Below are positions 50,842 to 61,344 of a stretch of 64,000 nucleotides of DNA, piece by piece. Both the position numbers and the translations under genes were made by a program. This stretch comes from Mesorhizobium sp. B2-7-2 (GTDB taxonomy: Bacteria; Pseudomonadota; Alphaproteobacteria; Rhizobiales; Rhizobiaceae), in assembly GCF_006440775.1 (NCBI RefSeq), contig NZ_VFTZ01000007.1:1-64000 (forward strand). The letters run 5' to 3'. Below the pieces are notes generated by a model. The model saw only the letters and a program-made list of their open reading frames with translations. It was not told the origin of the DNA and did no database searches. Numbering within the stretch: the stretch's first letter is position 1; each line of letters starts with the position of its first letter.

Positions 50842-50935
50842 ACTTCGCCTTAGCCTTCCGTCCGGAATTGCGTCAAAGACGACGAAATAGCGCATTCTTC
50901 GCGGTTTCCGAGAAATGTTGAAACGCTCTATCGGC
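50842..50935. repeat. Truncated dispersed repeat between the GT9 genes
   Basis: TCCGTCCGGAATTGCGTCAA here is identical to part of the element at 53527-53619, and the following part (CGGTTTCCGAGAAATGTTGAAACGCTCT) resembles its second half. The left arm is missing or degraded. It lies in the 256-bp gap between the two paralogous genes. Confidence 0.6.
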
Positions 50936-51008
50936 GCGCGAGACTCCGATGGTCCGCGACCGTGTCGTCTTGTATAAGATTACGTGAAAATGCGCGTGAT
51001 GGTTCCAC

Positions 51009-52166
51009 ATGTCGACATCTCAACCCGGCTTCGCGAATTCCGGTCCGTCCGGAGCCCAGACACTGATGCCGCGGGCTACCTCCGCGGTCCGCTCGGTTCT
51101 GATCCTGCAGACGAAGCACATTGGCGATCTCGTTCTTGCCTCCGCGCTGGCGAAGAACCTGCAGCTCGAATATCCCGACGCCCGCATCGTCTTCCTCTGC
51201 GACGCCCGCTTCGGCGGTCTCCTCACCGCCAACGGCATCGCCTCGGAGGTTGTGACCTTCCGCCGTTCCCATATGCGCGGCACGCCGCTGCTACGCCTGC
51301 AGGAGCTCGTTCTCACGCTCTTTAAGTTGCGCCGTAACCATTTCGAGATGGCCATCGACATCACCGACACCAAGACGTCGCGGTTCATCTTGGGGCTGGT
51401 CGGCGCACGGGTTCGGGTGGGATATCACCCGTCCGAGAGGCCCCTGCATTGGTTTGCGCGCCAACCTGCCAATGTGAAGGCAAAGCCGTTCGGCTATGGC
51501 GAGCAGCACTTTCTCTATCGTTATCTTTCGCCGCTGGAGGCGCTTGGCGTCGACCTGCGCGTGCGGGCTCCCGCCTTCCGGCCGCTGCCGTTCGAGACGA
51601 CGAAAGCCTTGGCGCTGCTGGACAAGCTGCACCTTCGGCCGAACGCCTTTGTCGCGGTGCATGCCGGGGCAAGCTTCCCTGGGCGCCGCTGGCAGCCCGA
51701 GCGCTTTGCCGCTGCAATCGATCGGATAGCGGCCGAAACCGGTCTCGACGTCGCCCTGGTCGGAGGCCCGGATGAGAACGGGGTGGCCGAGAAGATTCTG
51801 GCGACTGCCAAGACGCCGATCGTCAACCTGGTCGGGGCGCTCCCGCTCGAAACGTTGCCGGCGCTGTTCAAGCAGGCGCGGCTGTTTCTCGGCAACGACA
51901 GCGGCCCCATGCACATGGCTGCCGCGGTCGGCACTCCCGTCGTCGGCCTGTTCGGCCTGCAGAGCCCGATCCACTGGGGGCCAGTCGGCGCGCCGAGCAT
52001 CGCGGTATGCCCGTCCATGCCTTGTGACTGCGTCGGTGGCGACCTGTGCGAACGGCCCGACCCCAACAAGGCATGCTGCGTCTGGCGCCTGGAGGTCGAC
52101 GCGGTCGTCGAGGCCGTGCTCCAGTTGCTGGCCCGAACCGAGATGCCTCTGGAAGCAGCGGTATAG
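51009..52166 (+). CDS. Family 9 glycosyltransferase (heptosyltransferase-like), second tandem copy
   Basis: A 385-residue paralogue of the protein at 49649-50752, similar along its whole length: SVLILQTKHIGDLVLASALAK, VAVHAGASFPGRRWQPERFA, ALVGGPDENG, NDSGPMHMAAAVGTPVVGLFG and the same cysteine-rich block. The two genes look like a tandem duplication that has diverged moderately, probably with distinct acceptors. The start could be ATG 51009 or ATG 51066; the second gives an N-terminus closer to that of the first copy. Sequence just upstream also resembles the region before the first copy. Confidence 0.87.
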   Translation: MSTSQPGFANSGPSGAQTLMPRATSAVRSVLILQTKHIGDLVLASALAKNLQLEYPDARIVFLCDARFGGLLTANGIASEVVTFRRSHMRGTPLLRLQELVLTLFKLRRNHFEMAIDITDTKTSRFILGLVGARVRVGYHPSERPLHWFARQPANVKAKPFGYGEQHFLYRYLSPLEALGVDLRVRAPAFRPLPFETTKALALLDKLHLRPNAFVAVHAGASFPGRRWQPERFAAAIDRIAAETGLDVALVGGPDENGVAEKILATAKTPIVNLVGALPLETLPALFKQARLFLGNDSGPMHMAAAVGTPVVGLFGLQSPIHWGPVGAPSIAVCPSMPCDCVGGDLCERPDPNKACCVWRLEVDAVVEAVLQLLARTEMPLEAAV

Positions 52167-52297
52167 GCGAAAGCAAATTTTCGCGATTGCTGTTTTTACG
52201 CTGTTTGCCGTCCCGATTTTCGCCTAGATGCCGGTCTTCTAGAGACAAGTTTTTGGCGCGGCGCGAAGATGATGCCGAGCGTGCCGGTTTGGAATGA

Positions 52298-53038
52298 ATG
52301 ATGGGTCTGCTTCGAAACTCCTTTTGCGCGATGGTGCTGTTCGCGGCGTCGGCGGGCAATGCCGCGACGCTGCTCGAGCCGACGCTGCATCTGAAGCCGC
52401 AGGGCGTTGAAGGTGGTGGTCGCGTCGCCTTGACACTCGATGCCTGCGGCGGAAAGACCGACACAAGGATACTTTCGGCGCTTGTCGACAACAGGATACC
52501 GGCGACGATCTTCGTGACCGGCATCTGGCTGAAGCGCAATGCCGAGGCCGTCGAGATCATGCGGGCGCATCCCGACCTGTTCGAGTTGGAAAATCACGGC
52601 GGCCGCCATATTCCGGCGGTCGATATGCCGCGGAAGATCTTCGGCATCCGCAGCGCCGGCAGTCCGGACGCCGTGCAGGCCGAGGTTGAATCCGGCGCCG
52701 CCGCCCTGGTTGGCGCGGGCGGCCCTGCGGCAAAATGGTTTCGCGGCGCCACCGCCGAATACAGCCCCTCGGCGATCGCCATGATCCGCAGGCTGGGCTT
52801 CAAGATCGCAGGCTTCTCGGTCAATGGCGACGGCGGCTCGCTGCTCGGCGCGAAGGAAACGGCGCGCCGCATCGGGGCCGCCAAGGACGGCGATGTCATC
52901 ATCGCCCACATCAACCAGCCGACCCATGCCGCCGGCGAGGGCGTGGTTCAGGGGCTGCTGGCCTTGAAGCAGAAGGGCATGACCTTCGTACGCCTCGACG
53001 ATGCCGGGGGCGTCGGCAATGACGGCACCACGGATTGA
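52298..53038 (+). CDS. Secreted polysaccharide deacetylase-like protein (NodB-homology fold)
   Basis: A 246-residue protein with a signal peptide (hydrophobic run to AGNAA, residues 1-23) and a NodB-homology domain. Instead of the usual TFDDG motif it has LTLDACGG, so the first Asp (catalytic base) is kept and the second (metal ligand) is Ala. The His motif is NHGGRH rather than HSxxH. GFSVNGDGGS and VIIAHINQPTHAAGEG are later strand motifs. It probably acts on a periplasmic or cell-wall glycan, but activity is uncertain because of the altered metal site. It is not nodulation NodB. Confidence 0.75.
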   Translation: MMGLLRNSFCAMVLFAASAGNAATLLEPTLHLKPQGVEGGGRVALTLDACGGKTDTRILSALVDNRIPATIFVTGIWLKRNAEAVEIMRAHPDLFELENHGGRHIPAVDMPRKIFGIRSAGSPDAVQAEVESGAAALVGAGGPAAKWFRGATAEYSPSAIAMIRRLGFKIAGFSVNGDGGSLLGAKETARRIGAAKDGDVIIAHINQPTHAAGEGVVQGLLALKQKGMTFVRLDDAGGVGNDGTTD

Positions 53039-53121
53039 GAGCGCGGCGCGAGGGTGGCGACGGCTGAATTTTTGGCAGCCACATGCTTTCGAGATTGACG
53101 TAAACGCCCTCCCTTTACGGC

Positions 53122-53511
53122 TCAGTCCGGCGTGGCTTCGACCGTCACCTTGTTCGTGTAGAACGCGCCGTGATTGCGGATCTCGACCATTTCGTCGAAC
53201 GGATGCTCGTAAGCCCACATCGCATTCTCGCCGGCTTCGCCGGCTGGCTGGACGCTCCAGTAGCTGGCATCGCCCTTGTATGGGCAATGTGTCGAATGGT
53301 CGGTCGGGGCGAGCTTGCCGAAATCGATATCGTCGAACGGGATGTAGAAGACGGCCGGGTAAGGTGGCTCCGAGAGAACCTTTGCCGCAGTCGATGTGGC
53401 GATGATCCTGTCGCCCGCGCGGACCGTGACGGTGCCGCGATAAGGTTCGACCGTGATCACCTTGTCCCGGTTGCGCTGGAAGCCGGGCGCTGGATTGGTA
53501 AGCTTGTCCAT
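53122..53511 (-). CDS. DUF427 domain protein
   Basis: A 129-residue single-domain DUF427 protein: VTVRAGDRIIATSTAAKVLSE, VFYIPFDDIDF, HSTHCPYKGDASYWS and WAYEHPFDEM are the characteristic blocks. The function of the family is unknown. It is monocistronic, followed at a distance by the convergent deacetylase-like gene and preceded by a palindromic repeat. Confidence 0.88.
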   Translation of the reverse strand: MDKLTNPAPGFQRNRDKVITVEPYRGTVTVRAGDRIIATSTAAKVLSEPPYPAVFYIPFDDIDFGKLAPTDHSTHCPYKGDASYWSVQPAGEAGENAMWAYEHPFDEMVEIRNHGAFYTNKVTVEATPD

Positions 53512-53526
53512 GAATGGTCTCCTGGA

Positions 53527-53619
53527 GCAATTCCAGGAAAAGTGCGTTTTTCCGTCCGGAATTGCGTCAAAACGAAGAGAGAACGTTTCGTCGTTTCCGC
53601 GAAACGGTGAAACGTTCTC
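53527..53619. repeat. Compound palindromic intergenic repeat
   Basis: First half: GCAATTCC (53527-53534) and GGAATTGC (53558-53565). Second half: GAGAACGTTTC (53579-53589) and GAAACGTTCTC (53609-53619), around CGAAACGG-type sequence. A truncated relative is at 50842-50935 and the palindrome at 46228-46270 shares the second-half motif. It sits upstream of the DUF427 gene. It is a dispersed Mesorhizobium-type repeat. Confidence 0.7.
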
Positions 53620-53711
53620 AGGGGGGACTTACATGTGTCGGCCAGGCGCGTCGCGCAAGCGCGCGTCCCACTTGGCGTCATCACCATTCATTGAACGTCA
53701 GCTTCGGGTCG

Positions 53712-54068
53712 TCAGGCGGCCGTCTTGAAGGCGTCCATGAGGCCGGCATAGGCAGCAGCAATGCCCGCGACCGGATTGGTGCTTCTCGCCGCCGTCTCGA
53801 CCTTCAGCGCGCCGCCGGTGGTCGGCAGCGTGAGCAGCAGGAACTGACGATTGTCGGCGTTACCGATGCAGGCCGCGGCGACATGCTCGCCCTCGGCGCC
53901 GTTTTCAACGCGCATCTGGAACAGCAGCGTTCCGCCGACGGCCTCCAGCGCGCCGCCGACGACTTCGGCAAATTCATCTTCGGAAACGGTTTTGGTGTCC
54001 GGCGTCAGATCGTCCAGACTTTCGGCAAGCGTGCTTTCGAGGGCCTTATCGTCGAGCTGCGCGTCCAT
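53712..54068 (-). CDS. Conserved-looking hypothetical protein, acidic
   Basis: A 118-residue protein with no family I recognise. The first 45 residues are strongly acidic (AESLDDLTPDTKTVSEDEFAEVVGG). The rest looks like a compact alpha/beta domain (GGTLLFQMRVE, FLLLTLPTTGG, PVAGIAAAYAGLMDAFKTAA). No signal peptide or membrane helix is evident, so it is probably cytoplasmic. ATG 54068 is chosen; an ATG 27 bases earlier is possible. The overlapping plus-strand open frame is a shadow. Confidence 0.65.
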   Translation of the reverse strand: MDAQLDDKALESTLAESLDDLTPDTKTVSEDEFAEVVGGALEAVGGTLLFQMRVENGAEGEHVAAACIGNADNRQFLLLTLPTTGGALKVETAARSTNPVAGIAAAYAGLMDAFKTAA

Positions 54069-54260
54069 GCGAACCTCTCCATCCGCCAATCTCACCCAGC
54101 CCGTTAATGAACCTTAACGGCGACGATGGCCGGATTATGGCGGCTTTGCCTGGCCCTTCGATCCATCCACCGGCTTCGACTTATGACGGCTGGACAATCC
54201 GCCGGTTCGTTCCACAATGCGTGAAACAAATGACGCGAAATGCGCAAAGGGGAGGAATTG

Positions 54261-55889
<1,629 letters not shown>

Positions 55890-55971
55890 CGAAAAATGTT
55901 CGATCTTTCGGCTTCAAGCCGGCGCCAAAAACCGCTAACTCTCGGCTCGGGTTGGGGCGACACGGCAAAGA

Positions 55972-56757
55972 ATGGCATCTATTCCTGAACGGCAGACGTC
56001 AAGGGCGGCCGGCTGGTCGCGGCGGATCGGGGCATTCTCTCTCGTCCTTTTGCTCACCGCCGTTGCCGCTTACCGGCTGGGTCTCGTCGAGACGCCGCCT
56101 TTCCTGTGGGTACTGGCGCTCGTGGCGCTGCTGGCCGCGCTTGACCTGTTGCTGGCAGGTCTCGGCCTGGCGAGGGTCTGGAGCTTCGGCGATCGCGGCG
56201 GCCGCGATCTCTCCATCGGCGCGCTGCTGGCCCTGCTCGTGCTGGCACCCTACGGCGTCGCCGTCTACTGGGCGACGATCTATCCGCCGCTGCGCGACAT
56301 CTCGACCGATCTCGACGATCCGCCGGTGCTGGACACCAGCGACCGCACCGCCGACATGAACGAGTTGTCGCCGCCGACCCCGGGCGAGCAGAGCCTGCAG
56401 GCCGATGCCTATCCGCTGGTCAGCGGGCGCAGCTACAATCTGCCTTTCGAAACCGTCGTCGACGCTGTCGAAACCGTGCTCGACCGCCGCGACTGGCAAT
56501 TGACGGCGCCTTATCCCGACATCAACGGCCAGAGCGAAGCGACAATCAACGCGCTGGCCAAGGGCTTCGTGCTCGGACTGCCGGCCGACGTCGCCATCCG
56601 CATCACCGACGACGGCGAGCAGGTCATCGTCGATATGCGCTCGGCGTCGCGCTACGGCCGCTACGACCTTGGCGACAATGCCGCCCGCATCACGGATTTC
56701 CTCGGCGAGCTCGACCAGGAGGTCGCGGGGCAGGTCGGCGCGGCGCCGGCTCAGTGA
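55972..56757 (+). CDS. DUF1499 membrane protein
   Basis: A 261-residue protein with three hydrophobic segments (about 22-40, 45-70 and 80-100) and then a soluble DUF1499 domain (from about 140: RSYNLPFETVVDAVETVLDRRDWQL, FVLGLPADVAIRITDDG, VDMRSASRYGRYDLGDNAARI). The function of the family is not established. It is convergent with the hydrolase gene, with the stops adjacent. Confidence 0.85.
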   Translation: MASIPERQTSRAAGWSRRIGAFSLVLLLTAVAAYRLGLVETPPFLWVLALVALLAALDLLLAGLGLARVWSFGDRGGRDLSIGALLALLVLAPYGVAVYWATIYPPLRDISTDLDDPPVLDTSDRTADMNELSPPTPGEQSLQADAYPLVSGRSYNLPFETVVDAVETVLDRRDWQLTAPYPDINGQSEATINALAKGFVLGLPADVAIRITDDGEQVIVDMRSASRYGRYDLGDNAARITDFLGELDQEVAGQVGAAPAQ

Positions 56758-57666
56758 TCACGCGGCGGGGCTGAAAATGCCGTCGATCGCCGGATCGCCT
56801 TCTGTGGCCACGAGGCCACGCGCGACCAGATCCTCGAGATGGGCAAGCACTGAAAGACCGGCGGCGCCGTGCAGCCGCGGGTCGGTGTCGCGATAGATCG
56901 CCGCGACCATCTCCGCGATCGTCCGGTCTCCGGCGCGGATGCGCTCCAGGATCGCCCTTTCGCGCATCTTGCGATGCGTCTTCAGGCCGCGCATGAAGCT
57001 TTGGGGTGCGGTCACAGCCCCGCCATGGCCAGGCAACAGCAAGCGATCCTCGCGCGCCAAAAGCCTGTCGAGGGAGCTCATATAGTCGGCCATGGCGCCG
57101 TCCGGCGGCGCGACGATCGAGGTCGACCAGGCCATGACATGGTCGGCTGAAAACAGGGTTCCGGTCCCCTCGAGCGCAAACACGGCGTGGTTGGCGGTGT
57201 GGCCGGGCGTCAGCACGGTGCGGATGGCCCAGCCGTCGCCCTCGGTCAGCGCATTGTCGGCCAGCACGACATCGGGAACGAAGGCGAGATCGGCGCTGGC
57301 GTCGAGCGGATTGACCTCGCCGATGCGCAAGGGGCGCGCCGGCCGATGCGGGCCTTCGGCAAGCGTTGGCGCGCCGGTGCGCTCTTTCAGGCGCGCAGCC
57401 AAAGGCGAATGGTCGCGATGGGTGTGGCTGACGAAGATGTGGCTGACCGGTCGGCCGCCGATCGCCTTGAGCAGTGTTTCGAGATGGGCGTCGTCTTCCG
57501 GCCCTGGATCGATCACTGCCAGCGTGTCGCTGCCGACGAGATAGCTGTTGGTGCCGTGGAAGGTGAAAGGGCCCGGATTTCTTGCGGTGATGCGCAGCAC
57601 ATCCGGCGCGACCGAAACCGCCCGGTCGTGGGCGGGATCGAAGCTGGTGTCGAATTCAAGGGCCAT
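56758..57666 (-). CDS. Metallo-beta-lactamase-fold hydrolase
   Basis: A 302-residue MBL-fold protein with the zinc-binding HTHRDHSPLA, the later histidine in LTPGHTANHAVFA, the Asp in FSADHVMAWS and a final GHGGAV. A C-terminal helical domain of about 60 residues (HRKMRERAILERI...HLEDLVARGLV) is typical of LACTB2-like or glyoxalase II-like hydrolases. The substrate is unknown, possibly a thioester or a nucleic acid end. Confidence 0.88.
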   Translation of the reverse strand: MALEFDTSFDPAHDRAVSVAPDVLRITARNPGPFTFHGTNSYLVGSDTLAVIDPGPEDDAHLETLLKAIGGRPVSHIFVSHTHRDHSPLAARLKERTGAPTLAEGPHRPARPLRIGEVNPLDASADLAFVPDVVLADNALTEGDGWAIRTVLTPGHTANHAVFALEGTGTLFSADHVMAWSTSIVAPPDGAMADYMSSLDRLLAREDRLLLPGHGGAVTAPQSFMRGLKTHRKMRERAILERIRAGDRTIAEMVAAIYRDTDPRLHGAAGLSVLAHLEDLVARGLVATEGDPAIDGIFSPAA

Positions 57667-57735
57667 GCCTGCGGGCTCCGTTGCGATGCGGCAAAATGAT
57701 TGCCGTCCGATACGGAAGCCAATATAGGAAAATCA

Positions 57736-57838
57736 ATGCATGTCTCCCAAAACTGCGCAGCGGTTTTGGGAGAACGACATGCATCAAGACAATTCTAAAG
57801 CGCGTCGCCTGAATGCGTTTCTGCGCGATGCGCTTTAA
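57736..57838. repeat. Compound palindromic repeat between hydrolase and bioY
   Basis: First part: ATGCATGTC (57736-57744) and GACATGCAT (57776-57784), with inner arms TCCCAAAAC (57745-57753) and GTTTTGGGA (57763-57771), the same design as the element at 22011-22055. Second part: TAAAGCGC (57796-57803) and GCGCTTTA (57830-57837). It fills most of the divergent gap, so the bioY promoter must lie in or beside it. Confidence 0.7.
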
Positions 57839-57886
57839 GAGCCAGCTGATCAGCCACCCGGCAAATCAGCCAGAATGGGGAAGACC

Positions 57887-58477
57887 ATGGCAACTGCAAC
57901 CACGATGCGCCCGCTTGTTTCTCTCACCCTGCCGGATCGGGGTGTTGCCCGGCTGGCGACCCAGCTCTTCCTGGCGCTTGCCGGAACCCTGCTGCTGACG
58001 CTTTCGGCCAAGACCAAAGTGGTGCTCGGCCCGGTCGACATCTCGCTGCAGACGCTGGCCGTGCTGTTGATCGCCTCGGCATTCGGCCTGCGCCTTGCCG
58101 TCGCGACGCTCCTTCTCTACCTCGCCGAGGGCGCTTTTGGTCTGCCGGTCTTCCAGGGCACGCCGGAAAAGGGCATCGGCATTGTCTATATGCTGGGCTC
58201 CACGGGCGGCTATCTCGCCGGCTTCGTGGTCATGGCGGCGATCGCCGGCTGGGCCGCCGACCGCGGCTGGGACCGCGACCCGTTCAAGCTGTTCGGCGCC
58301 ATGCTGGCGGCGGAGGTCGTCATGATGGCCATGGGCTTTGCCTGGCTGGCCACGCTCATCGGGCCGGAAAAGTCCTGGCAGTTCGGCGTCCTGCCCTTCA
58401 TCGTCGGCGACCTGATCAAGGTGGCTTTGGCCGCCAGCCTGGTGCCGGCCGTGTGGACATTGCTCAAGCGCGGCTGA
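57887..58477 (+). CDS. bioY: Biotin transporter BioY (ECF substrate-binding component)
   Basis: A 196-residue membrane protein with about six helices and the BioY blocks VVLGPVDISLQTLAVLLIA, AEGAFGLPVFQG and STGGYLAGFV. It takes up biotin, alone or with an ECF module not seen here. ATG 57887 has GGGGAAG upstream and is preferred to ATG 57875. No BioR-type operator was found by eye. A strong terminator follows. Confidence 0.92.
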   Translation: MATATTMRPLVSLTLPDRGVARLATQLFLALAGTLLLTLSAKTKVVLGPVDISLQTLAVLLIASAFGLRLAVATLLLYLAEGAFGLPVFQGTPEKGIGIVYMLGSTGGYLAGFVVMAAIAGWAADRGWDRDPFKLFGAMLAAEVVMMAMGFAWLATLIGPEKSWQFGVLPFIVGDLIKVALAASLVPAVWTLLKRG

Positions 58478-58495
58478 GAACAATCGACGAGAAAA

Positions 58496-58531
58496 GGGCC
58501 GGCGGGCGACAGGCGCCTGCCGGCCCTTTTT
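58496..58531 (+). terminator. Rho-independent terminator of bioY
   Basis: A 13-bp GC-rich stem (GGGCCGGCGGGCG at 58496-58508, CGCCTGCCGGCCC at 58514-58526, one G-U pair) with a 5-base loop, followed directly by five T (58527-58531), 18 bases after the bioY stop. Confidence 0.9.
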
Positions 58532-58698
58532 CATGGCGCTGTCGGATTTCGCTCGAAACCGCCTTATGCCGGATGATAGAAAGCGATGAAGTAACGTCGG
58601 GAAGCAGTCAAAGCCGACATTGACAAGCCAGCGCCCGAAAACTAAGCACGGGCAACTTGGCGTCGAGGCGGGGGCCGCGGTAGTTCAAGGAGAGCTTT

Positions 58699-59589
58699 TT
58701 GAAAGGAATTATCCTTGCGGGTGGCAGCGGAACACGTCTTTATCCGCTAACATTAGCAGTTTCTAAGCAAATACTGCCGATCTACGACAAGCCGATGATC
58801 TATTACCCGCTGAGCGTGCTGATGCTCGCGGGAATTCGCCAGATTCTGGTCATTTCAACTCCGCGCGACTTGCCGGTTTTCCAGGCGTTGCTGGGCGACG
58901 GTTCCGAATTCGGACTGGAATTGTCCTATGCCGTGCAGGCGCAGCCCAACGGCCTCGCCGAGGCCTTCATCATCGGCCGCGACTTCATCGGCAAGGACAG
59001 CGTGTCGATGATTCTCGGCGACAACATCTATTTCGGCGGCGGCCTGTCGCAGCTCTGCCGCGAGGCGGCGACGCGCGACGGCGGCGCCTCGGTCTTCGCC
59101 TATTATGTCGACGATCCCGAGCGTTATGGCGTGGTCTCCTTCGACAAGGCCACCGGCAAGGCCCTGACGATCGAGGAGAAGCCGCAAAGGCCGAAGTCAA
59201 ACTGGGCGGTGACCGGTCTTTATTTCTACGACAACGACGTGGTCGACATCGCCTCGACGATCCGCCCTTCGGCGCGCGGCGAGCTCGAGATAACCGCGGT
59301 CAACAATGTCTATCTCGAGCGTGGCGAGTTGCATGTGCATCGCCTCGGCCGCGGCTATGCCTGGCTGGATACAGGCACGCATGACAGCCTGCTCGAGGCA
59401 TCGTCTTTCGTGCGCACGATCGAGCATCGCCAGGGCATCAAGATCGCGTGCCCCGAGGAGATTGCGCTGGAACAGCACTGGATCAGCGCCGACAAAGTTC
59501 TGGACCGTGCCGCGCGGCTCGGCAACAACGAATATGCCGCCTATCTGCGCCGGCGGGTGGCCGATCTGATGGAGGAACGCGGTGCTTGA
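58699..59589 (+). CDS. rmlA: Glucose-1-phosphate thymidylyltransferase
   Basis: A 296-residue enzyme forming dTDP-glucose. The N-terminal signature [22 protein letters not shown], then [20 protein letters not shown] and [11 protein letters not shown] are intact. The start is TTG at 58699 with AAGGAGAG just upstream; the next ATG is far inside the conserved domain. It is the first gene of rmlA-rmlC-rmlB-rmlD, and its 3' end overlaps rmlC by 8 bases. Confidence 0.95.
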   Translation: MKGIILAGGSGTRLYPLTLAVSKQILPIYDKPMIYYPLSVLMLAGIRQILVISTPRDLPVFQALLGDGSEFGLELSYAVQAQPNGLAEAFIIGRDFIGKDSVSMILGDNIYFGGGLSQLCREAATRDGGASVFAYYVDDPERYGVVSFDKATGKALTIEEKPQRPKSNWAVTGLYFYDNDVVDIASTIRPSARGELEITAVNNVYLERGELHVHRLGRGYAWLDTGTHDSLLEASSFVRTIEHRQGIKIACPEEIALEQHWISADKVLDRAARLGNNEYAAYLRRRVADLMEERGA

Positions 59590-60136
59590 GGTCAGGCGGC
59601 TCGGCCTCGACGGCGTGCTGGAGATCGTGCCGAAGCGGCATGGCGACGCGCGCGGTTTTTTCAGCGAGACCTGGAATGCCGAGCGCTTCGCCGAAGCCGG
59701 CATCGATCTCGCCTTCGTGCAGGACAATCATTCCTATTCCGTCGCGGCCGGCGTGCTGCGCGGCCTGCATTACCAGCTGCCGCCGCGCGCGCAAGCCAAG
59801 CTGCTGCGCGTCATCCGGGGCAGCGTGCTCGATGTCGCGGTCGACATTCGCCGTTCTTCGCCCACTTTCGGCAAATGGGAAGCGCTGGAGATATCGGCCG
59901 ACAAGGGCAACCAGGTCCTGGTGCCGAATGGCTTCGCGCATGGTTTCGTCACGCTCGTGCCGCATACCGAGGTGCTCTACAAGGTGACCGACACCTATTC
60001 GCCCGAACATGACCGCTCGATCCGCTTCGACGACCCGGCGATCGGCATCGCATGGCCGGAGATCGCCGGCGGCTTCCAGCTTTCGGACAAGGACCGCAAC
60101 GCGCCGCTGCTGGGCGCGGCGGAGGTGTTCGCGTGA
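59582..60136 (+). CDS. rmlC: dTDP-4-dehydrorhamnose 3,5-epimerase
   Basis: A 184-residue cupin-fold epimerase converting dTDP-4-keto-6-deoxyglucose to dTDP-4-keto-rhamnose. Family blocks are [34 protein letters not shown] with the catalytic His, and [12 protein letters not shown]. It starts with GTG at 59582 inside the end of rmlA. Confidence 0.95.
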   Translation: MLEVRRLGLDGVLEIVPKRHGDARGFFSETWNAERFAEAGIDLAFVQDNHSYSVAAGVLRGLHYQLPPRAQAKLLRVIRGSVLDVAVDIRRSSPTFGKWEALEISADKGNQVLVPNGFAHGFVTLVPHTEVLYKVTDTYSPEHDRSIRFDDPAIGIAWPEIAGGFQLSDKDRNAPLLGAAEVFA

Positions 60137-60150
60137 GGAGGGACGGCGGC

Positions 60151-61344
60151 ATGAATTTCCTGGTCACCGGCGGCGCCGGCTTCATCGGCTCGGCCGTGTG
60201 CCGGCATCTGTGCGCCAATCCGGCCTACCGCGTCACCAATCTCGACAAGCTCACCTATGCCGGCAACCTCGCTTCGCTGCGGCCGATCGAGAACGCGCAT
60301 AATTACCGCTTTGAGCAGGCCGACATCTGCGACGAGCGCGCGGTGCTGGAGATCTTGCGCCGCGACGATATCGACATCGTCATGAACCTCGCCGCCGAGA
60401 GCCATGTCGACCGCTCGATCGACGGTCCAGGCGCCTTCATCGAGACCAACATCGTCGGCACCTACCGCATCCTGAACGCCGCGCTGGAATATTGGCGCGG
60501 CCTGTCCGACGAGCGCAAGGCGGGCTTCCGCTTCCACCATGTCTCGACCGACGAGGTCTTCGGCGACCTGCCTTTCGACGGCGGCATGTTCGTCGAGGAG
60601 ACCCCCTATGCGCCGTCCTCGCCCTATTCGGCCTCCAAGGCGGCCTCCGACCATCTGGTGCGGGCCTGGCACGAGACCTACGGGCTGCCGGTCGTGCTTT
60701 CCAACTGCTCCAACAATTACGGCCCCTACCATTTCCCGGAAAAGCTGATCCCGCTGGTCATCCTCAACGCGCTCGACGAGAAGCCGCTGCCCGTCTACGG
60801 CGCCGGCGCCAATGTGCGCGACTGGCTGTTCGTCGAGGATCACGCGCGCGCCCTGGAGCTGGTGGCGACCAGGGGGCGGCCGGGCGAGAGCTACAATGTC
60901 GGCGGCAATTCCGAGCGCACCAATCTCGGCGTCGTCGAGGCGATCTGCGACCTGCTCGACCTGCGGCGGCCGCGCGCCGGCGGCAAGCGCCATCGCGAGC
61001 TGATCGCCTTCGTCACCGACCGCCCCGGCCACGACCGGCGTTATGCGATCGACGCCTCCAAGATCGCGCGCGACCTGGGCTGGGCGCCGCGGGAGGATTT
61101 CGACAGCGGCCTGGCCCGGACCGTCGACTGGTATCTCGACAACAAATGGTGGTGGGGGCCGATCCGCGAGCAGCGCTACGACGGCGCGCGGCTGGGCCGG
61201 GCTACGGCGCGCCCGGTCGAAAACGCCCAGGTCGAGAATGCCCTGGTCGGCAACGCCCCGATCGGCAACGCCCCGATCGGCGACGCAAGGACCGAACGTA
61301 GCCCGGCTGAAAACGCGGCCGAGAGCCGGAAGGTGACCACGTGA
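60151..61344 (+). CDS. rmlB: dTDP-glucose 4,6-dehydratase with a repetitive C-terminal tail
   Basis: A 397-residue extended SDR. The NAD motif is [12 protein letters not shown], the catalytic YxxxK is in [27 protein letters not shown] has the active-site Asp-Glu, and [14 protein letters not shown] is present. The core ends at about residue 350, the usual RmlB length. The last 45 residues are extra and begin with five 15-bp DNA repeats. It makes dTDP-4-keto-6-deoxyglucose, the branch point for rhamnose (rmlCD) and possibly for the 3-amino sugar of the cassette at 42-46 kb. ATG 60151 has GAGGAGGGA upstream. Confidence 0.95.
   Translation: MNFLVTGGAGFIGSAVCRHLCANPAYRVTNLDKLTYAGNLASLRPIENAHNYRFEQADICDERAVLEILRRDDIDIVMNLAAESHVDRSIDGPGAFIETNIVGTYRILNAALEYWRGLSDERKAGFRFHHVSTDEVFGDLPFDGGMFVEETPYAPSSPYSASKAASDHLVRAWHETYGLPVVLSNCSNNYGPYHFPEKLIPLVILNALDEKPLPVYGAGANVRDWLFVEDHARALELVATRGRPGESYNVGGNSERTNLGVVEAICDLLDLRRPRAGGKRHRELIAFVTDRPGHDRRYAIDASKIARDLGWAPREDFDSGLARTVDWYLDNKWWWGPIREQRYDGARLGRATARPVENAQVENALVGNAPIGNAPIGDARTERSPAENAAESRKVTT
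61216..61290 (+). repeat. Five 15-bp tandem repeats in the rmlB 3' end
   Basis: Five in-frame 15-bp units at 61216, 61231, 61246, 61261 and 61276 encode [20 protein letters not shown] and IGDAR (residues 356-380). Units three and four differ by one base, so the array is likely to have grown by slippage. The tail lies outside the catalytic core. Confidence 0.9.

Noticed and set aside
53514..54107. 197-codon plus-strand frame over the repeat and the acidic hypothetical gene
   Set aside because: Its first third is the palindromic repeat and the rest is antisense to the better-supported minus-strand frame.
57785..57886. BioR operator or biotin-linked riboswitch before bioY
   Set aside because: No TTATA-type symmetric BioR site or conserved riboswitch fold was seen; the visible symmetry belongs to a dispersed repeat.
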